64,000 nucleotides of DNA from assembly GCA_032358255.1 (NCBI GenBank), contig JAULBX010031370.1, positions 124,001-188,000 of the forward strand. Reading direction: 5' to 3'. Position 1 is the stretch's first letter; every line of letters starts with the position of its first letter. This document shows, piece after piece, positions 35,001 through 46,354 of the stretch. The notes under the pieces were generated by a model. That model saw only the letters and a program-made list of their open reading frames with translations. It ran no database searches and had not been told where the DNA came from. Source of the DNA: Heterotrichella gracilis (Eukaryota; Sar; Xanthophyceae; Tribonematales; Xanthonemataceae). The translations under genes and the position numbers were made by a program.

Positions 35001-38000
35001 GTGGGGGCAGCTGGGCCCACATGCTGCACCTGTTCAGCTTCTGTACCCACGCGGCACCCGTGCTGCAGCGCCACCGATCCCTGTTGCTGCCAAGGTTCTT
35101 TCCCCTGCTGCTCAAGGTGGGTGGATGGGTGGGTGGTGGTGGCGGTGGTGGGTGGCAGTGGTGGGGGGCAGGGTGGCGCGGTGTGGTGGGTGAGGTTGGT
35201 GGTGGTGGGCAGCTGGGCGCACATGCTGCACCTGTTCAGCGTCTGCACGCATGCGGCGGCGCCACCGATCCCTGGTCTTGCCAAGTTCATCCCACTGCTG
35301 CTCAAGGTGGGTGGGTGCGAGTGTAAAGGGTCGTCGCCCTGTGGGTGGGGTGCTTTTGTGTTGGGAGTGGCGTGGGCCTATGACTGTGGGTTTCATGAGG
35401 TGGGTGGTGCGTGGCAAATGGGAAATGCGAGAGACACTATGCACAACGCATAACTTGGAAGTCTTGCAAAAAGCACTATTCCCTATAGCTGCCAGCCTGG
35501 AGCCTGCACTCCCTGGTATTTGTTGAAATATTACACACTTTTATTTTAAAATTATTTAAATATGCGACATGCACACACACACTCTCCCCTTCCCCCGTAG
35601 GCCGCCGCCTGGAGCCCACACACCCTAAGTGAGCCCCTTCTCCAATTGCTGCCTGCACTTGTGTGCTCAGACTCGCTCCTACCGCTGTGCGACTGGCTGA
35701 TGGACTACCCGGCTGTGGCCATGGCTATGGAGGCGGTGGGCCATGTGGGCGGGGACAGCCTGGGGCTGCAGGGGGGGAAAGGGAAGCAGGGGAAGACGCC
35801 GCTGAGGTACGAGGAAAGGAGGTATCCCTAAACCATCACCTGCCTTGGAAATTGCCTGCCATGCCGCGCACAGCAGTGGAGCTGCAAAAGGATGGCTATA
35901 CAGCGGTTCAAACATTTTAACCCCCCTCACAAATCCCTGTGACTTCCCCCAGAAGCACTCCACACACATCCTTTCCTCCCCTTAAATTCCAACCTATTGC
36001 CTCCCCCCTGGCCCCCAGGGCCCGCCCCCACTCGCCCGGCCAATCCGCCCGGCCGCCCCCCAGGGGTGCGCGCCGCGCCGACCCCGCAGGGGATGTCATG
36101 GTAGCGCTGCTGGAGCACGGCTACATGGGTGCCAGCTCAAGGGGGGGAGGCACGCGTGACGCAGAGCATGCAGGCACTCTCCAGGCGCTGTTTGTTGATA
36201 TTGTCATGCAGGAGGTAAAAGTAAAGGAGTACAATTTAAAACTTAACAGTGTTCATTTTCACATGGCCCCCTCACAGTGATCAATGACTTTCATGAGTTG
36301 ATGCTGAATGCTGAATTAGGCTGCAATTGGCATGTACACAGGAGCATGCGGGTGTGCCGGATGCCATGGACTGGGGGTCGCCCCACCTGCGCGCAACTCT
36401 AGCCGCTACCCTAGCCAACACACAGCCCTCTCCCAAGGTGCAATTTGTGACCGCCCAGGTGACACCCGCAGCAGTCAAGGTGCGCTGATGTGGGTACAAA
36501 TGATACACCAAGCTTGTGCCTGTAGGCATGTGCAACAAGAGCATCAGTGCAGAGCAGCACCACACATTTAATCGTTTTATCAATACCATCTGCACACCTG
36601 ATGCCTCCCATCATCCCACCGCCCCTTTATGTTCTTCCTACAAAGCAAATTCCTCCATTTCCTATCTTTTAATTGTCTCAAGAAAGTGATACCCCCCCGC
36701 ACAGGCGCTGTTTGGCCTGGCGCTGCGCGACGCCCCCGACCCTGCGCTATGCGCCCTCCTCAACCAGCTGCTGAGGCGACACCTGGCGCTGTTCCCAGAC
36801 CCCTCCCTGAGGCGCCAGCTGCACATGCTCAAGCAAAACTTCGTGGCTGCAGCTGCCAGTCGGAGCCCCACGTGCCTGTACTTGCTGCGCCCCGCTATCG
36901 CTCGCTGCCTGGCGCCGGTGGTGCATGGTAGGTGGCATGGTGGTGGTGGTGGTTGTGTGGCGGTGGCTGCTAGTGTGTGGGTGTGTGATATGGGCGTTGG
37001 GTGAGATCTAGGTGGCCATGCGCGACATTGCCCATGCGAAACCCCATGGATGTGGCCGCCAGCCCGAACCACGAGTGCCTGTACCTGCAGCGCCCCGCTT
37101 TCGGGAGGTGCCTGGTGCCGGTGGTGCATGGTAGGTAGCGGTGGCGGTGGTGGTGGTGGTGGTGGTGGTGGTGGTGGTGCGCGGTGGCTGCATATTGTGT
37201 GTGTGGGGTGGGAGGGAGCTGTCCTCAATTTTTTTTTGTATGGACGGGAACTGACGAGGCAAGGAGGGGGAGAGCGTGGTGGTGGTGGTGCTGGTGGTGG
37301 TGGTGGTGGTGCGGTGGCTGCCGAAATACTGTGTGACTGTCCCCAATGTATTATCCACCATCCCCTTGCCCATGCTACCCCATGTGCCTGCATGTGTGCA
37401 TACCCATACACCCCGCTCATGTGCATGTATGGTTGCCACCCATGAGGCCTTGCATCTCACATGTGCACCCGCAAGGCAGTACCCCATGATGGTGACACGT
37501 GGCAGTTGCTGGCGCAGGTTCTCCCGCGGATACCTCGGACCACGTGGCCATGGCGTGCACCCTCATTAGGGTTCTGGGGGAGTATGGCGCCACGCCTAGC
37601 AGCTGGGGAGGTGCTCACTCCCCATGTGGCGTTGCAGAGGTTAGGGAGAATAGGCAATCTTCTCACGATTAAGGGCACTTAGGGCCACCCTCATAGATGA
37701 CATCAAGATAGGCATGCGGCTGGAGGGCAAGAGTGCCCATGTATGGCCGTTTACCATACCATTGCATACAGTGACGCTTACTGAAACTCGTTTTGTGTTA
37801 TTGCTGTCAACTCAGGGTTTTAGGGTAGGAGCATTATGTATGAAAGTATGACAAGCGAAACCCCCTTTTTGTTGGGTTGTACCCAACGAAAGATTTTGAG
37901 CTCTGTATTCAGCTGCATGCTCCCGCCTCACCCCACCCCCACCACTCTCACACTGGTTCTCCACGCCTCCAGACTCCCTCCCTGGATGCACGGCACACGC

Positions 38001-38899
38001 CACTGGCGCTGTTTGAGCTCCTAGAAAACCTGCTGACGCAGTGGATGGAGGCGACTGCGCCACCAGCACCACCACCACAGACGCCACCGCAGCGATCGCC
38101 TCCCCTGCCGCTATCCCCTGCCTCCTCCCAGCCCGACCCACAGCCGGAGGGCGAACCGCAGCCAGCAGCCGTGGAGGGCGGGGGGTGGGATGAGGCGGCG
38201 GTGGCTGCGCTGCATGCCATGGCGAAATTTGGTGCCAGGTGTGTGGCTATTGTGTAGTGGGTGGCGGCATGCATTATGCCCACAGTATCAGATCATTTAT
38301 GGCAAGGTGTGTAGCACATGTACATGCAGAATTCGAATGGGTTGTGGCAAGCTTTAGCCGCATGTTCATGTCAATCAAAATCACTTTCATTGGTGCAAAA
38401 GTGCTATCAAAGTCCGTGCATGGCAAGCCTAATTTTACTTTCTTCTTTCTGGAAAAGGCATTATAGGTCAAATGTGTGAGCAATCAAAGCGCATGTATGG
38501 CCCTAAATCCGCCATAGGTCTGCTTGCAACAATCAGCATGTGATGGTGACCATGGTACCATTCCTTCCTGATCATTTTTTTTGCATACCGTGATCGGCGG
38601 ATGTTATGTATCTACATATCCCTGTACAAATTCCCCCCTGCATGCAGGCATGTGGAGTGTGCGCTTCGGGCCCGACGAGCCGTGCATGCTGTGGCGGCAT
38701 GTGACCATCTTTCCCCGCATGTGCGCCAGCAAGCGGCCGCCAGCTTGAGCGCTATGCAGCAGGCGGCGCACAGCCCACCCGTGCAGTGGCAGGCGTACGT
38801 GCATGGGGTACAAGGGGGGAAAACTGAAGGGGCTGCTGGGGGTGAGGGGCGACAGGGGCTGCAGCTGTTGTTGCCACCAGGCGGGCTAGTGGGCACCAG
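32085..38899 (+). CDS. AP5Z1: AP-5 adaptor complex subunit zeta (5' end unresolved)
   Basis: HEAT-like alpha-solenoid protein resembling AP5Z1/SPG48, a subunit of the AP-5 endosomal/lysosomal adaptor. Phased exons: 32085-32234, 32592-32818, 33068-33249, 33738-33865, 34130-34318, 34529-34780, 35601-35806, 36019-36214, 36342-36479, 36705-36927, 37518-37610, 37973-38238, 38648-38899. The best family matches are LLQLLPALV with the preceding AWSPHTLSE, the LLNQLLRRHL region, the adaptin-like VLGEYG, and FELLENLLTQW. The N-terminal 20-40 residues and the true stop are not resolved. The junction 37610 to 37973 does not keep phase in my model. A partial copy elsewhere has about a dozen extra bases in that exon, so this locus may carry a small deletion. 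Many introns contain tandem exon-edge copies. Family identity is inferred from remembered patterns. Confidence 0.65.
33190..33530 (+). repeat. Four tandem copies of an AP5Z1 exon end with donor
   Basis: The unit carrying GCATGGCTGGAGG...TACCCC...GCTACCACG and the donor GGTGGGTGC, followed by TAGGGTTT-type sequence, is repeated near 33,200, 33,295, 33,400 and 33,500. Only the first belongs to the exon ending at 33,249. Confidence 0.85.
34003..34064 (+). mobile_element. Short LINE C-terminal relic
   Basis: The frame MQRWYKECQESAGWRTACTA followed by a stop matches the C-terminal end of the LINE at 30.1 kb in pattern (RW, CQE, WR). It lies in an AP5Z1 intron. Confidence 0.6.
34679..35310 (+). 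repeat. Tandem copies of the AP5Z1 exon end (34,679-34,780)
   Basis: The last about 100 bases of the exon (GGGC.CACATGCTGCACC ... CTGCTGCTCAAGGTGGGTGG) recur at about 34,855-34,960, 35,005-35,120 and 35,210-35,312. The third copy (35,005-35,120) is almost perfect; the other two have indels that break the frame. TGG-rich spacers separate them. Confidence 0.85.
36880..37135 (+). repeat. Echo of an AP5Z1 exon end
   Basis: GTGCCTGTAC...CGCCCCGC...GGTGGTGCATGGTAGGT at the exon end (36,869-36,930) is repeated at about 37,073-37,135, donor included. Confidence 0.8.
37141..37180 (+). repeat. (TGG)n microsatellite
   Basis: A run of about a dozen GGT/TGG triplets in an AP5Z1 intron. A shorter run is at 37,276-37,315, and similar runs flank the copies at 34.8-35.2 kb. 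Confidence 0.9.
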
Positions 38900-38989
38900 G
38901 TAGGGTCCACCTATTTTTCCTATTCAATTGCTTGCAATTTAGCTAGGCTTACTAGGTTTCTGGAAAGGTACAGGAGTGCGTGTGATCAG

Positions 38990-39085
38990 GAAATAATTAC
39001 AAGCAGCGTGACGTCAGACCTTTAGGTTAAGGACTTGCCTGGCGCCATGTGTACGGGGCTGACTGTAACTATCTGACTTGAGTCA
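38990..39085 (+). mobile_element. LINE 3'-tail relic
   Basis: GCCTGGCGCCATGTGTACGG followed by GGCTGACTG corresponds to the conserved WRHVYGADC-stop end of a LINE. It closely matches the copy at 45,550-45,620, as expected if it predates the block duplication. Confidence 0.6.
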
Positions 39086-39459
39086 ACAACAACAACAACC
39101 ACCACCCTATGTCTTATGTATGCTGGGTGACAGCGGTGTGGAATTTCCTGTCTTGTCTGTGCCTCCACTGGCTGCTGTTGGGACCATAAAAGTACCTAAA
39201 GCTGCTTGATACTGAAGCCATCTATGCTCCCGCTAGAGGAGGTTGCATGCAACAACACACAAAAATGGAATGCCATGCTATTTTCGTGCGCAGGCAGCCT
39301 GCTGGGGCTGATCAGCGATCGCGGGCACAGCGACATCATGCACTGGTGTTACATTGCCATTTGACTACGTGGCCCACACAGACCAGCCAAGTGCACACTT
39401 TGCTTCACATAGCCCCCTTGTGCACAATGGGCAAAGCAGCTGGTGCACCAAACTTGGTT

Positions 39460-40250
39460 TGTAATGTCCACAGGAGCGTGCGGTTGTGGCGTATGCATGG
39501 AATGGAGATATCTCACTTGCGCGCAACCCCAGCCACAATCCTAGCCAACCACACAACCATGGCCCAAGGTGCACTTTGTGACTGCCCATGTGACACCCGC
39601 AGCAGTCAAGATGCGCTGATTTGGAGTTTGTTTACAAATGATACACCCCCGAGCGTGTGCCTGTGAGTTCAAGTGCAACGAGGCTAACATTGCTGTGCAT
39701 CACCGCGCGACTGATGCCACCTACACCTCCCGCGCCTCCAACCCCTATGCCCCCTTGCCACCAACCCGCTCCCTCTCCTTCATGCCCCTGGTGCCCTAGT
39801 AAGCCTGGCCCTAAGCGACGCCTCAGGCCTGCACCATGCTTATTTGCTACAACTTCCTGCTGAGGCGACACATGGCGCTGCTCCCTGACCTACCTGTACT
39901 TCAAGCCCTTGATCATATCCTTTTTTTTTAGTATATATAAAACATTTCCTTCAATACATTTATCTTGTGTCGCGAGCAAGAGATGCCCCCCACAGGCGCT
40001 GTTTGGCCTGGCCCTGCGCGACGCCCCTGACCCCACCCTGTGCGCCCTCCTCAACCAGCTGCTGAGGCGACACCTGGCGCTGGTACCAGCTGCTGAGGCG
40101 ACACCTGGCCCAGCTGTTCCCAAACCCCATCCTCAGGCACCAGCTGCACACGCTCATGCAAATTGGAAGGCATGGAGGGGCTGCTGGGTGGGTGGGGCGA
40201 CAGGGGCAGCTGGGGGAGTAGGGCGACAGCCCTAGGGGCTGCAGCTGTTG
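39460..40250 (+). pseudogene. Partial AP5Z1 copy (exon relics)
   Basis: 39,474-39,612 matches the AP5Z1 exon 36,342-36,479, but its donor GT has become AT. 39,850-39,900 and 39,998-40,180 match exon 36,705-36,927 with an internal repeat of the GCTGAGGCGACACCTGGC segment. No continuous frame survives. Confidence 0.8.
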
Positions 40251-40429
40251 TGACCACAAGGTGGCCAAGTGTTAGCCATGTGGCACCCATTTCCTACCTG
40301 CCTACTAGGTCCTATCTTGACTTGGGGGCTATGCGTAGCTGCTATGCCGCCTTTTTTCGCCTGTGCCTCTCTTTCTTTCTATACAGTTTCCCCCTATCAT
40401 GCTTATCCCTTTGGAAGTTTAGGGCACGA

Positions 40430-40535
40430 GGTCCAAAAGCTGTGCCAGCCCTGCCTGGCGTCGTAGTTTGTACGTTTTGTAGGACTGATTGCTAACCTTT
40501 GCACGGTATATGGCAAACTTATGCAAGTAACTAAT
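40430..40535 (+). mobile_element. LINE 3'-tail relic
   Basis: A GCCTGGCGTCG segment, then TAGGACTGATTGCTAAC and a GTAACTAATAA end, resembles the 3' end of the 30.1-kb LINE (ACTGCTAAT, then TAAC tail). Confidence 0.5.
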
Positions 40536-41205
40536 AAGGCATGGTTGTGTGTTGGGTGACGACGGTGCACTGTATAGTGTTTACAAACAGGTGCTCATGT
40601 GTGCTTCCTTTAAACAACAGCCGTTGGTGGGACCACATATTACTGGCGTGGGACTGGAAAGTGTTGGCATATGCATGTCTAGACAGACGGGATGTTCTCC
40701 GGGATGTTTTGTGGGCATTGTCAATGGCAGTGTGCACCATGAAACCCTAGCTTAGGGTACCAATTCTGATTATAATACGCATTACAAGTGGGGGCAAGTG
40801 GCCAAGCAGCATGCTGCTCACTCCATGTGAGGAGTAGGCGGCAACCTGAACTCCCTTACTAGGGTTCACCAATGCCCTCGCCTGAAAGTTCAATTGACGG
40901 TCTGGGTGTGGAACGTTGCAACGGCTATTAGCAAACTGGTAAAAGAGCGGTCGATGCTACAGCAGGCTGCAACTCAGCCATATATGTACAGTGCAAGGCT
41001 GCAGGCATCGTCACTCAGCCATGGTAAAGTGAGAACAGCACCAGTGAAAGCAGGTTCTTGCAACAATGCAGCAATGAACAGTCCGCACAACTACCCACGT
41101 TCTGCTTGATGGGCAAACACTGCACGGCTGCACTGTAAGGGGGGGATTATATAAACGCTGGCGCTCTATAGATACTACAAAAGGCTGCACGTCTGCTCCA
41201 GCAGT
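40536..41205. other. Intergenic stretch between AP5Z1 relics and gene Y
   Basis: No exon is recognised. A segment around 40,545 (GTTGGGTGACGACGGTGCAC) resembles 39,120 and 45,660, which also follow LINE tails, so this is part of the repeated AP5Z1 3' flank. Confidence 0.4.
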
Positions 41206-41694
41206 CTAGCTATCGTCGCTACTGTAGCTGGCGTACTCGAGATAATACCAGCCTTCCTCAGTGACATCTCTGGACAGATCAAGCTCTTTCAGCTTCTCCT
41301 TCAGCCTGCCCAGCATGAAAGACTCCTGCACATCTAGCGCGTCCTTCACCTTCCCGGCTGGGATAGGTTCAAACCTGGTCTTCGGCCACCAGTCCAGTTT
41401 TTCCTTGTACCTTTTTGCTTCCAGGTCCTCGGACTCCAGACGGTCGGCTATTCTGAACGCTTCAAATTTGGCCTGGTATCCCACGCGAGAGAAGCCTTTT
41501 ATCTTGTCGACGTCTGCTTGGTACAGGCTCCCTGGCGGAACCTTCACGAAGTAGGCGGTCCCCACATTCCATGTTCCAACACAGCATGGTGCCACTACCA
41601 CCGCACGCGCCTGCCTGCTGGGTGTGCGTGCCGACAGCTGCAGTGCGCATGGGGCACGACCATTGTCACAATTTAGTGCGCGAAGCGACTGCAT
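41206..41694 (-). CDS. Small unrecognised plastid-type protein (gene Y)
   Basis: A single-exon frame encodes 162 aa from the ATG at 41,694. The first about 45 residues are Arg/Ser/Ala-rich with no acidic residue besides one Asp, typical of a chloroplast transit peptide. The mature part is charged and mostly helical (GFSRVGYQAKFEAFRIADRL; LDWWPKTRFEPIPAGK) and ends in an acidic SYSSDDS tail. I do not recognise the family. The start is supported because the decayed second copy (48,689) aligns from this same MQSLR start and stays similar for about 30 codons. The gene diverges from the dead Z copy. Confidence 0.65.
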   Translation of the reverse strand: MQSLRALNCDNGRAPCALQLSARTPSRQARAVVVAPCCVGTWNVGTAYFVKVPPGSLYQADVDKIKGFSRVGYQAKFEAFRIADRLESEDLEAKRYKEKLDWWPKTRFEPIPAGKVKDALDVQESFMLGRLKEKLKELDLSRDVTEEGWYYLEYASYSSDDS

Positions 41695-42380
41695 GGCTAA
41701 TTGTTGACCTGTGGCTACCCAACTGGCCAACGTCAACAGTAGGACCCCTCTAGGCAAAGTGGGCTGTAAGTTTGCGCGCTATTTGTTGGGCAACGTGTAT
41801 GCTACAACTGCGTTTTTCCCGTAAATACCTGTGTATCGCCGGGCTATTGCGGCCAGAGGACAAGCTGGGTTTGCCAACAGGGTGCATGCATGCATTCAGC
41901 GCGGTCCCCGTAACTGGAACCCTTACCGAGGGTATAGGGCCAGTCCAGGTGGAGCTGGCAGCTGTCTAGACGCATACTATGCGGCATAGCCTGTCGGGAA
42001 GGAGAGGGCGGGAATATGTTGCGCACTACAAGAGGTTGTATAGGCATCTCTGCCCGAGTCGTGTCGTGGTCTGTCAAAAGTGCCATCAAGGTGCATGCAT
42101 ATACACTGTCGTCTGCACTGTCGTATGCATGCTTGTGCACTTCTATGCTTGATGTTACGCTTGCTGCGCGCCACCAGCTGCCCCTGACGGCACCCGCATT
42201 CAACGAGGCTACTGTTGGGAAGGCTAGTGTTGCGTTGAAGGTAAGTACAGTGCAGACGTGGCACTACCAGTTGCAGACACCAAGATACAGCTCTCACCCA
42301 CTCTCAGCATCGCAGCGCATCACACAAGCATCCTTGCTGTCCTCTCACTTGCATCCCCACGTCTATTGCAGTCTCTTAAC
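41695..42380. promoter_or_regulatory. Divergent Y/Z spacer, copy 1
   Basis: Aligns in patches with 48,690-49,230 (for example CATGCATGCAT ... GGTCCCCGTAA ... CCCTTA). It was originally the bidirectional spacer of Y and Z. The first two Z exons are missing downstream, so only the Y side is likely functional. Confidence 0.5.
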
Positions 42381-43888
42381 ACCCACAACGGGGTTAATCC
42401 TCTCTGCCAACCCACTCTGCCCACATGGCTCCCAAGCACCCTAAACCCACGTCTCCGCCATCCACACCCCTGTTGTAGCCTCTATCATCCACACTCCTCC
42501 CGCACCCGTGGTCACCCCGCCTGCGCCTACATGCCCCGCACCTGTCAACACCCTACCCCTCCCTGCCACCCACCCCTCCGGCAGACCCACACCCTCCCTG
42601 CCACCAACACCCTCACGCCCTCCCTGGCACCAACACCCTCCCTGCCACCCACAGGGCCATGAACTTTTTTGCTTTATGGCTAGCCTAATGCTGGCACAGT
42701 CAGATACCGACACCAGGCTTCAATTTTTGCTTGATAACGCTTCTACTGTCATCCATGGTGTGCGCACACAAACAGTGCAGGCACATCGCACCTTGCAACC
42801 CCAACACAAGCCATCCCCCGTGTCCTCTCGTTTGGGTCCGCACACCTCGCGCACCTCAACCCCCACACCCCTCCCGCCACCCACAGCCTTATGTATTGTT
42901 TATTTTATTTATGTATTCCATCCACAGGTGGCCGCGCCCCCCGGACCTACATCCTCGTGCTGACAGTGGGGACGGGTCCAATCCCCCGCAAACTGCGCAA
43001 ATCCCAGCTGTTCTTACAGTCCCTGGAAGCAAGCCCCTCCTAGCCCCAGCCTGTATCCCAAACTATCATCTCAATGGGAGGCTGGGCAGTTCCAGTCGCA
43101 GCGGGGAGTGGGCAGGCCAAGTGGCAACAGGACATATATGAAGGTAGGTTACTCAGATGTGTGGATGGGGCGGAAAGTGGATTGGACTTGGGGGGACTGG
43201 AGTCGAAGTCTTGGACATTGAAACGCTCATATTCTAGTCTATAATTGGACCGAAGTTTGCATATGTGCGGCCAGCTGGGGGGGAGGGGCTCTGGCCCCCA
43301 CTGTTCGCCACTCACGATCCATCAAGTGGGGTCTTTTCCTTGATTGGCTAGAATTCACAGTAGTTCAAAATATTTTACCCACTACATCGACATCGCTGTG
43401 ATCCATTTCGCCAATGCGCACCTTTCTTGCTGTGTGCCATCTGTGCAGTCGACAGGGCCAGTGGTATGGTAGCAGGATATCCATATAAATTTGATTCTCA
43501 TCATTTCTTTGGGGGCATTTGCACTGTTACAACTGTTGACAGGGTGCATGTACTGTGGTGTGCATCACCTGTGGGCAAACACTGTTTCACCTTGCTGAGG
43601 GCTCAGCACCACCTGGCACTTTGAATTGTGCGCAAAGTCATGCCGACACATCTCTATCCGCCAAGCCAAACATTTAAGCATCTAACCACCCTCCTCAGGG
43701 TGTGAGGGGACAATCCCGTGTGGTGCTGACCCACGCACTGCCGTTTCCCGCAGAGCTGGATGCTGGCCCATGCACTGCCTATTCCTGCCGACCTGGGTGG
43801 CGTGAGGTTGCGATTTTGGGGGGATGACTACGACACTCAATCAAGCAGAGGGGAGAGGACGACCCCTCCGCGGCTCTTGAGCGTGGAT
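42381..43888 (+). pseudogene. Dead copy of gene Z
   Basis: 42,928-43,143 matches Z exon 3 (50,577-50,802), and 43,755-43,888 matches Z exon 4 (from 51,100). Near 42,929 the copy lacks one base relative to exon 3, so the frame shifts at once; further indels and stops follow. Sequence resembling Z exons 1 and 2 is absent; 42,381-42,927 matches the C-rich intron before exon 3. The copy ends abruptly inside exon 4 at the block junction. Confidence 0.85.
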
Positions 43889-45500
43889 TGACATGCAGCA
43901 CCTGCTTGATACTTTTACCCATGGAGCAACTGATGCAGCAGCTTCTCCGCTTTTCCCCTGCTGCTCAAGGTGGGTGGCGGGGCTGGTGGTGTGGTGGAGG
44001 TGGGCAGGTGCTGCACCCATGGGGTGGGTGGGTGAGGGGTGGGTGGGGGTTGGTTTGGGTGGGGATGGCATCGGTTGGTGGGTGGTGGGATGGAGTGTGG
44101 GTGGCGGGTGAGTGGCGCGGTGTGGAGAGCTTGAGCCTGTGAAGGCTGGTGGTGGACACGAGTGGGATGGCGCAGCGACTCCGCTGCCTGTTGCTGTTGA
44201 GAGTACTTCCCCGGGTGTTAAATGTGGGGGGAATGTTGTGGATGCATCGTGGGTGGCATGGGCTGTACACATATGATGGGTGATGCACGGCAGAGTGACA
44301 ACTAAGTAGATGGTTTGCCATGCAATGCACATGGCAATGTGGCTCGGTGCGCATGGACTTTTTGGGGAAAAAGGGCATGGAGAATGTGAATCAATGCATA
44401 ACGCTGGAAGAGAGGGCCAGTTGTGTCCATGGATTGGTGTTTCTGCTTCAGAAGCCCTTGCGTGCATGCAAAACAAACATCCTCTTGGACCAAGGGTTGT
44501 AATGAACAGAAAATGTTTCCATGTGTTTTTTGCAAATCATAATTATTTACAAGTATTCATTTTTTGTATGCTCCCTTGCTGTTGTCCCCATTTCTTTACC
44601 TGTATTTGGTAACCCTCCCCCGCAGGCTGCAGCCTTGATCCCTTACCCCCTGACTTAGCCCCTGCTGCAGCTGCTGCCCGCGCTGTTGTGCTCTTATGTC
44701 GGCTAATTGACTACCTTGCTCTGGCCATGGCTATGCAGGCGGTGCGCCATGTGGTGGGGGACAGCCTGGAGCTGCAAGGGGGGAAAGGAAGCAAGGGAAA
44801 GCAAGTTCCATGTGGCGGTTGCTGGCGCAGGTCCCCCGCCGACACCTCAGACCACGTGACCATGGCGTGCACCCTCAGTAGGGTTTTGGGGGAGTATGGC
44901 GCCATGATTAGCAGCTGGGAGAACGCTGAGTCTCCTTTGCTTGCGCAGATGGCTTTGCAGCGGCTGCCTCCCAGCCATTCAAGGTAGGCACAATAATTAG
45001 GGTCTGAACTCATCCTGATTGGTAGTACCCAGATAGGCATGCATTCAGGGATAGGCTTTCAAAGAATCTTCAACACGTAAAACTGGCCAATACTTGCATT
45101 GCGTGATCATGTCGATGCGGCTCACTTCTACAGAAGAGGGCATTCATAGAGGTGAATTTCGTGACTGCACAATGAAATTGATAGCTGGCACAGGGACATT
45201 CATCTCTGATTACCTCTCCCTGCATGCAGGCATGTGGAGTGTGCGCTTTGGGCTTGTCGGGCCATGCAGGCTGTGGTGGCATGTGTCCATGTTTCCCCGC
45301 ATGTTTGTAGGCGGTGCACAGCCCACCCGTGCAGGGGCAGGCGCGCATGCATGGTCAAAGGAGGGGAGTGGAGGGGTTGCTGGGGGTGTGGGGCGACAGG
45401 GGCTGCAGCTGCTGGTGCCCCCAAGTGGCCCTGTGGGGACTAGTAGGGTACATCTTTTTTCTTCTATCAATTACAACTCAGTTGCTTGCTAGGCATCCGG
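43889..45500 (+). pseudogene. Truncated second copy of AP5Z1
   Basis: It begins inside the exon equivalent to 34,679-34,780. Relics then follow of exons 35,601-35,806 (44,626-44,810), 37,518-37,610 (44,837-44,984) and 38,648-38,899 (45,234-45,450). Stops and a roughly 50-base deletion in the last relic break the frame. The exon at 44,837-44,984 is open for longer than its counterpart in the main gene. No promoter or 5' half is present. Confidence 0.85.
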
Positions 45501-45539
45501 AAAAGTTGGGCGTGAGATCCAGGATTAATTAGAAGAACA

Positions 45540-45625
45540 TCAGGACAGACCTTGCCTGGCGCCATGTGTACGGGGCTGACTGCTAATTGGCACTTGTATG
45601 TAACTATCTGACTGAAGTCAACTAC
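45540..45625 (+). mobile_element. LINE 3'-tail relic
   Basis: Encodes the LAWRHVYGADC-stop pattern, then AATTGGCACTTGTATGTAAC. It is the same insertion as at 38,990-39,085, carried along by the block duplication. Confidence 0.65.
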
Positions 45626-45978
45626 GTAGCCTATAGTATACCCCTATGTTTTACTGTGTGCTGGGTGACTGCGGTGCAGACTTGAGTTCACTGTGCCGCC
45701 ATGTCAGCAGCAGCTGTTGGTACCAAAATGTGCCTGGTGAAGGGCTGTTGCGCGGCTCTGAAGCCATCTTTGCTCTCGCTAGACAGGTTGCAACAAAAGG
45801 CCAGGTTGCAAAAAAAAAACTGCTTAGCCATGTGCAGCACATTAGCGGCAGGGTATGGAAAGTACTAGTGACCTAGTGACCGCATGTCCTGGAAACCATG
45901 AACACTCCAAGCCTGTTCTGGGCCCACTCTTCCTATGGGTCAGGTTGAAAACTGCACTTGGTACCAGCCATAGTTGCG

Positions 45979-46020
45979 CCATACGCCATACGCCATACGC
46001 ATACGCCATACGCCATACGC
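45979..46020. repeat. CATACGC tandem repeats
   Basis: Six or so CATACGC/CATACGCAT units in a row, with related ATACGGG words scattered to 46,100. They lie next to the 3' side of the hAT transposase and may be its subterminal repeats. Confidence 0.75.
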
Positions 46021-46354
46021 TCTGAATACGGGTATGAAAAAATTGGGCTCCAAGAATGCGGGTTACATACGGGTTCCATACGCTGCATACGGGTATGCAT
46101 CACCCCATTAGGCAGAGGAATACGCTGCTGCAAAAATACTTAAACCTACACATGCAGCATTGTACTGGCACCAACTCACCCATAAACAACACAAAGCTTC
46201 TAATATAGTGATATTTTCCAACTATCCTAGGTACTATGCTAAGAAAGCAAAATTTAATTTTGAAGTTAACCTCAGTACTGTTGAGAACCCTAACACAGGG
46301 TTTCAGTGGCAGGCACAAATAGTTCAGAATTGCAGAGCTAGGCTGCTGATTTGT

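Noticed and set aside
34843-35306. Exon copies as genuine extra AP5Z1 HEAT repeats
   Set aside because: Two of the three are frameshifted, acceptors are missing, and the intact one would repeat the same residues without a usable 3' splice site before it.
37141-37320. Gly/Val-rich or Trp/Gly-rich open frames over TGG runs
   Set aside because: Translations of simple triplet repeats inside an intron.
41695-41757. Longer N-terminus for gene Y
   Set aside because: No ATG in the extension, and the second copy aligns from the ATG at 41,694.
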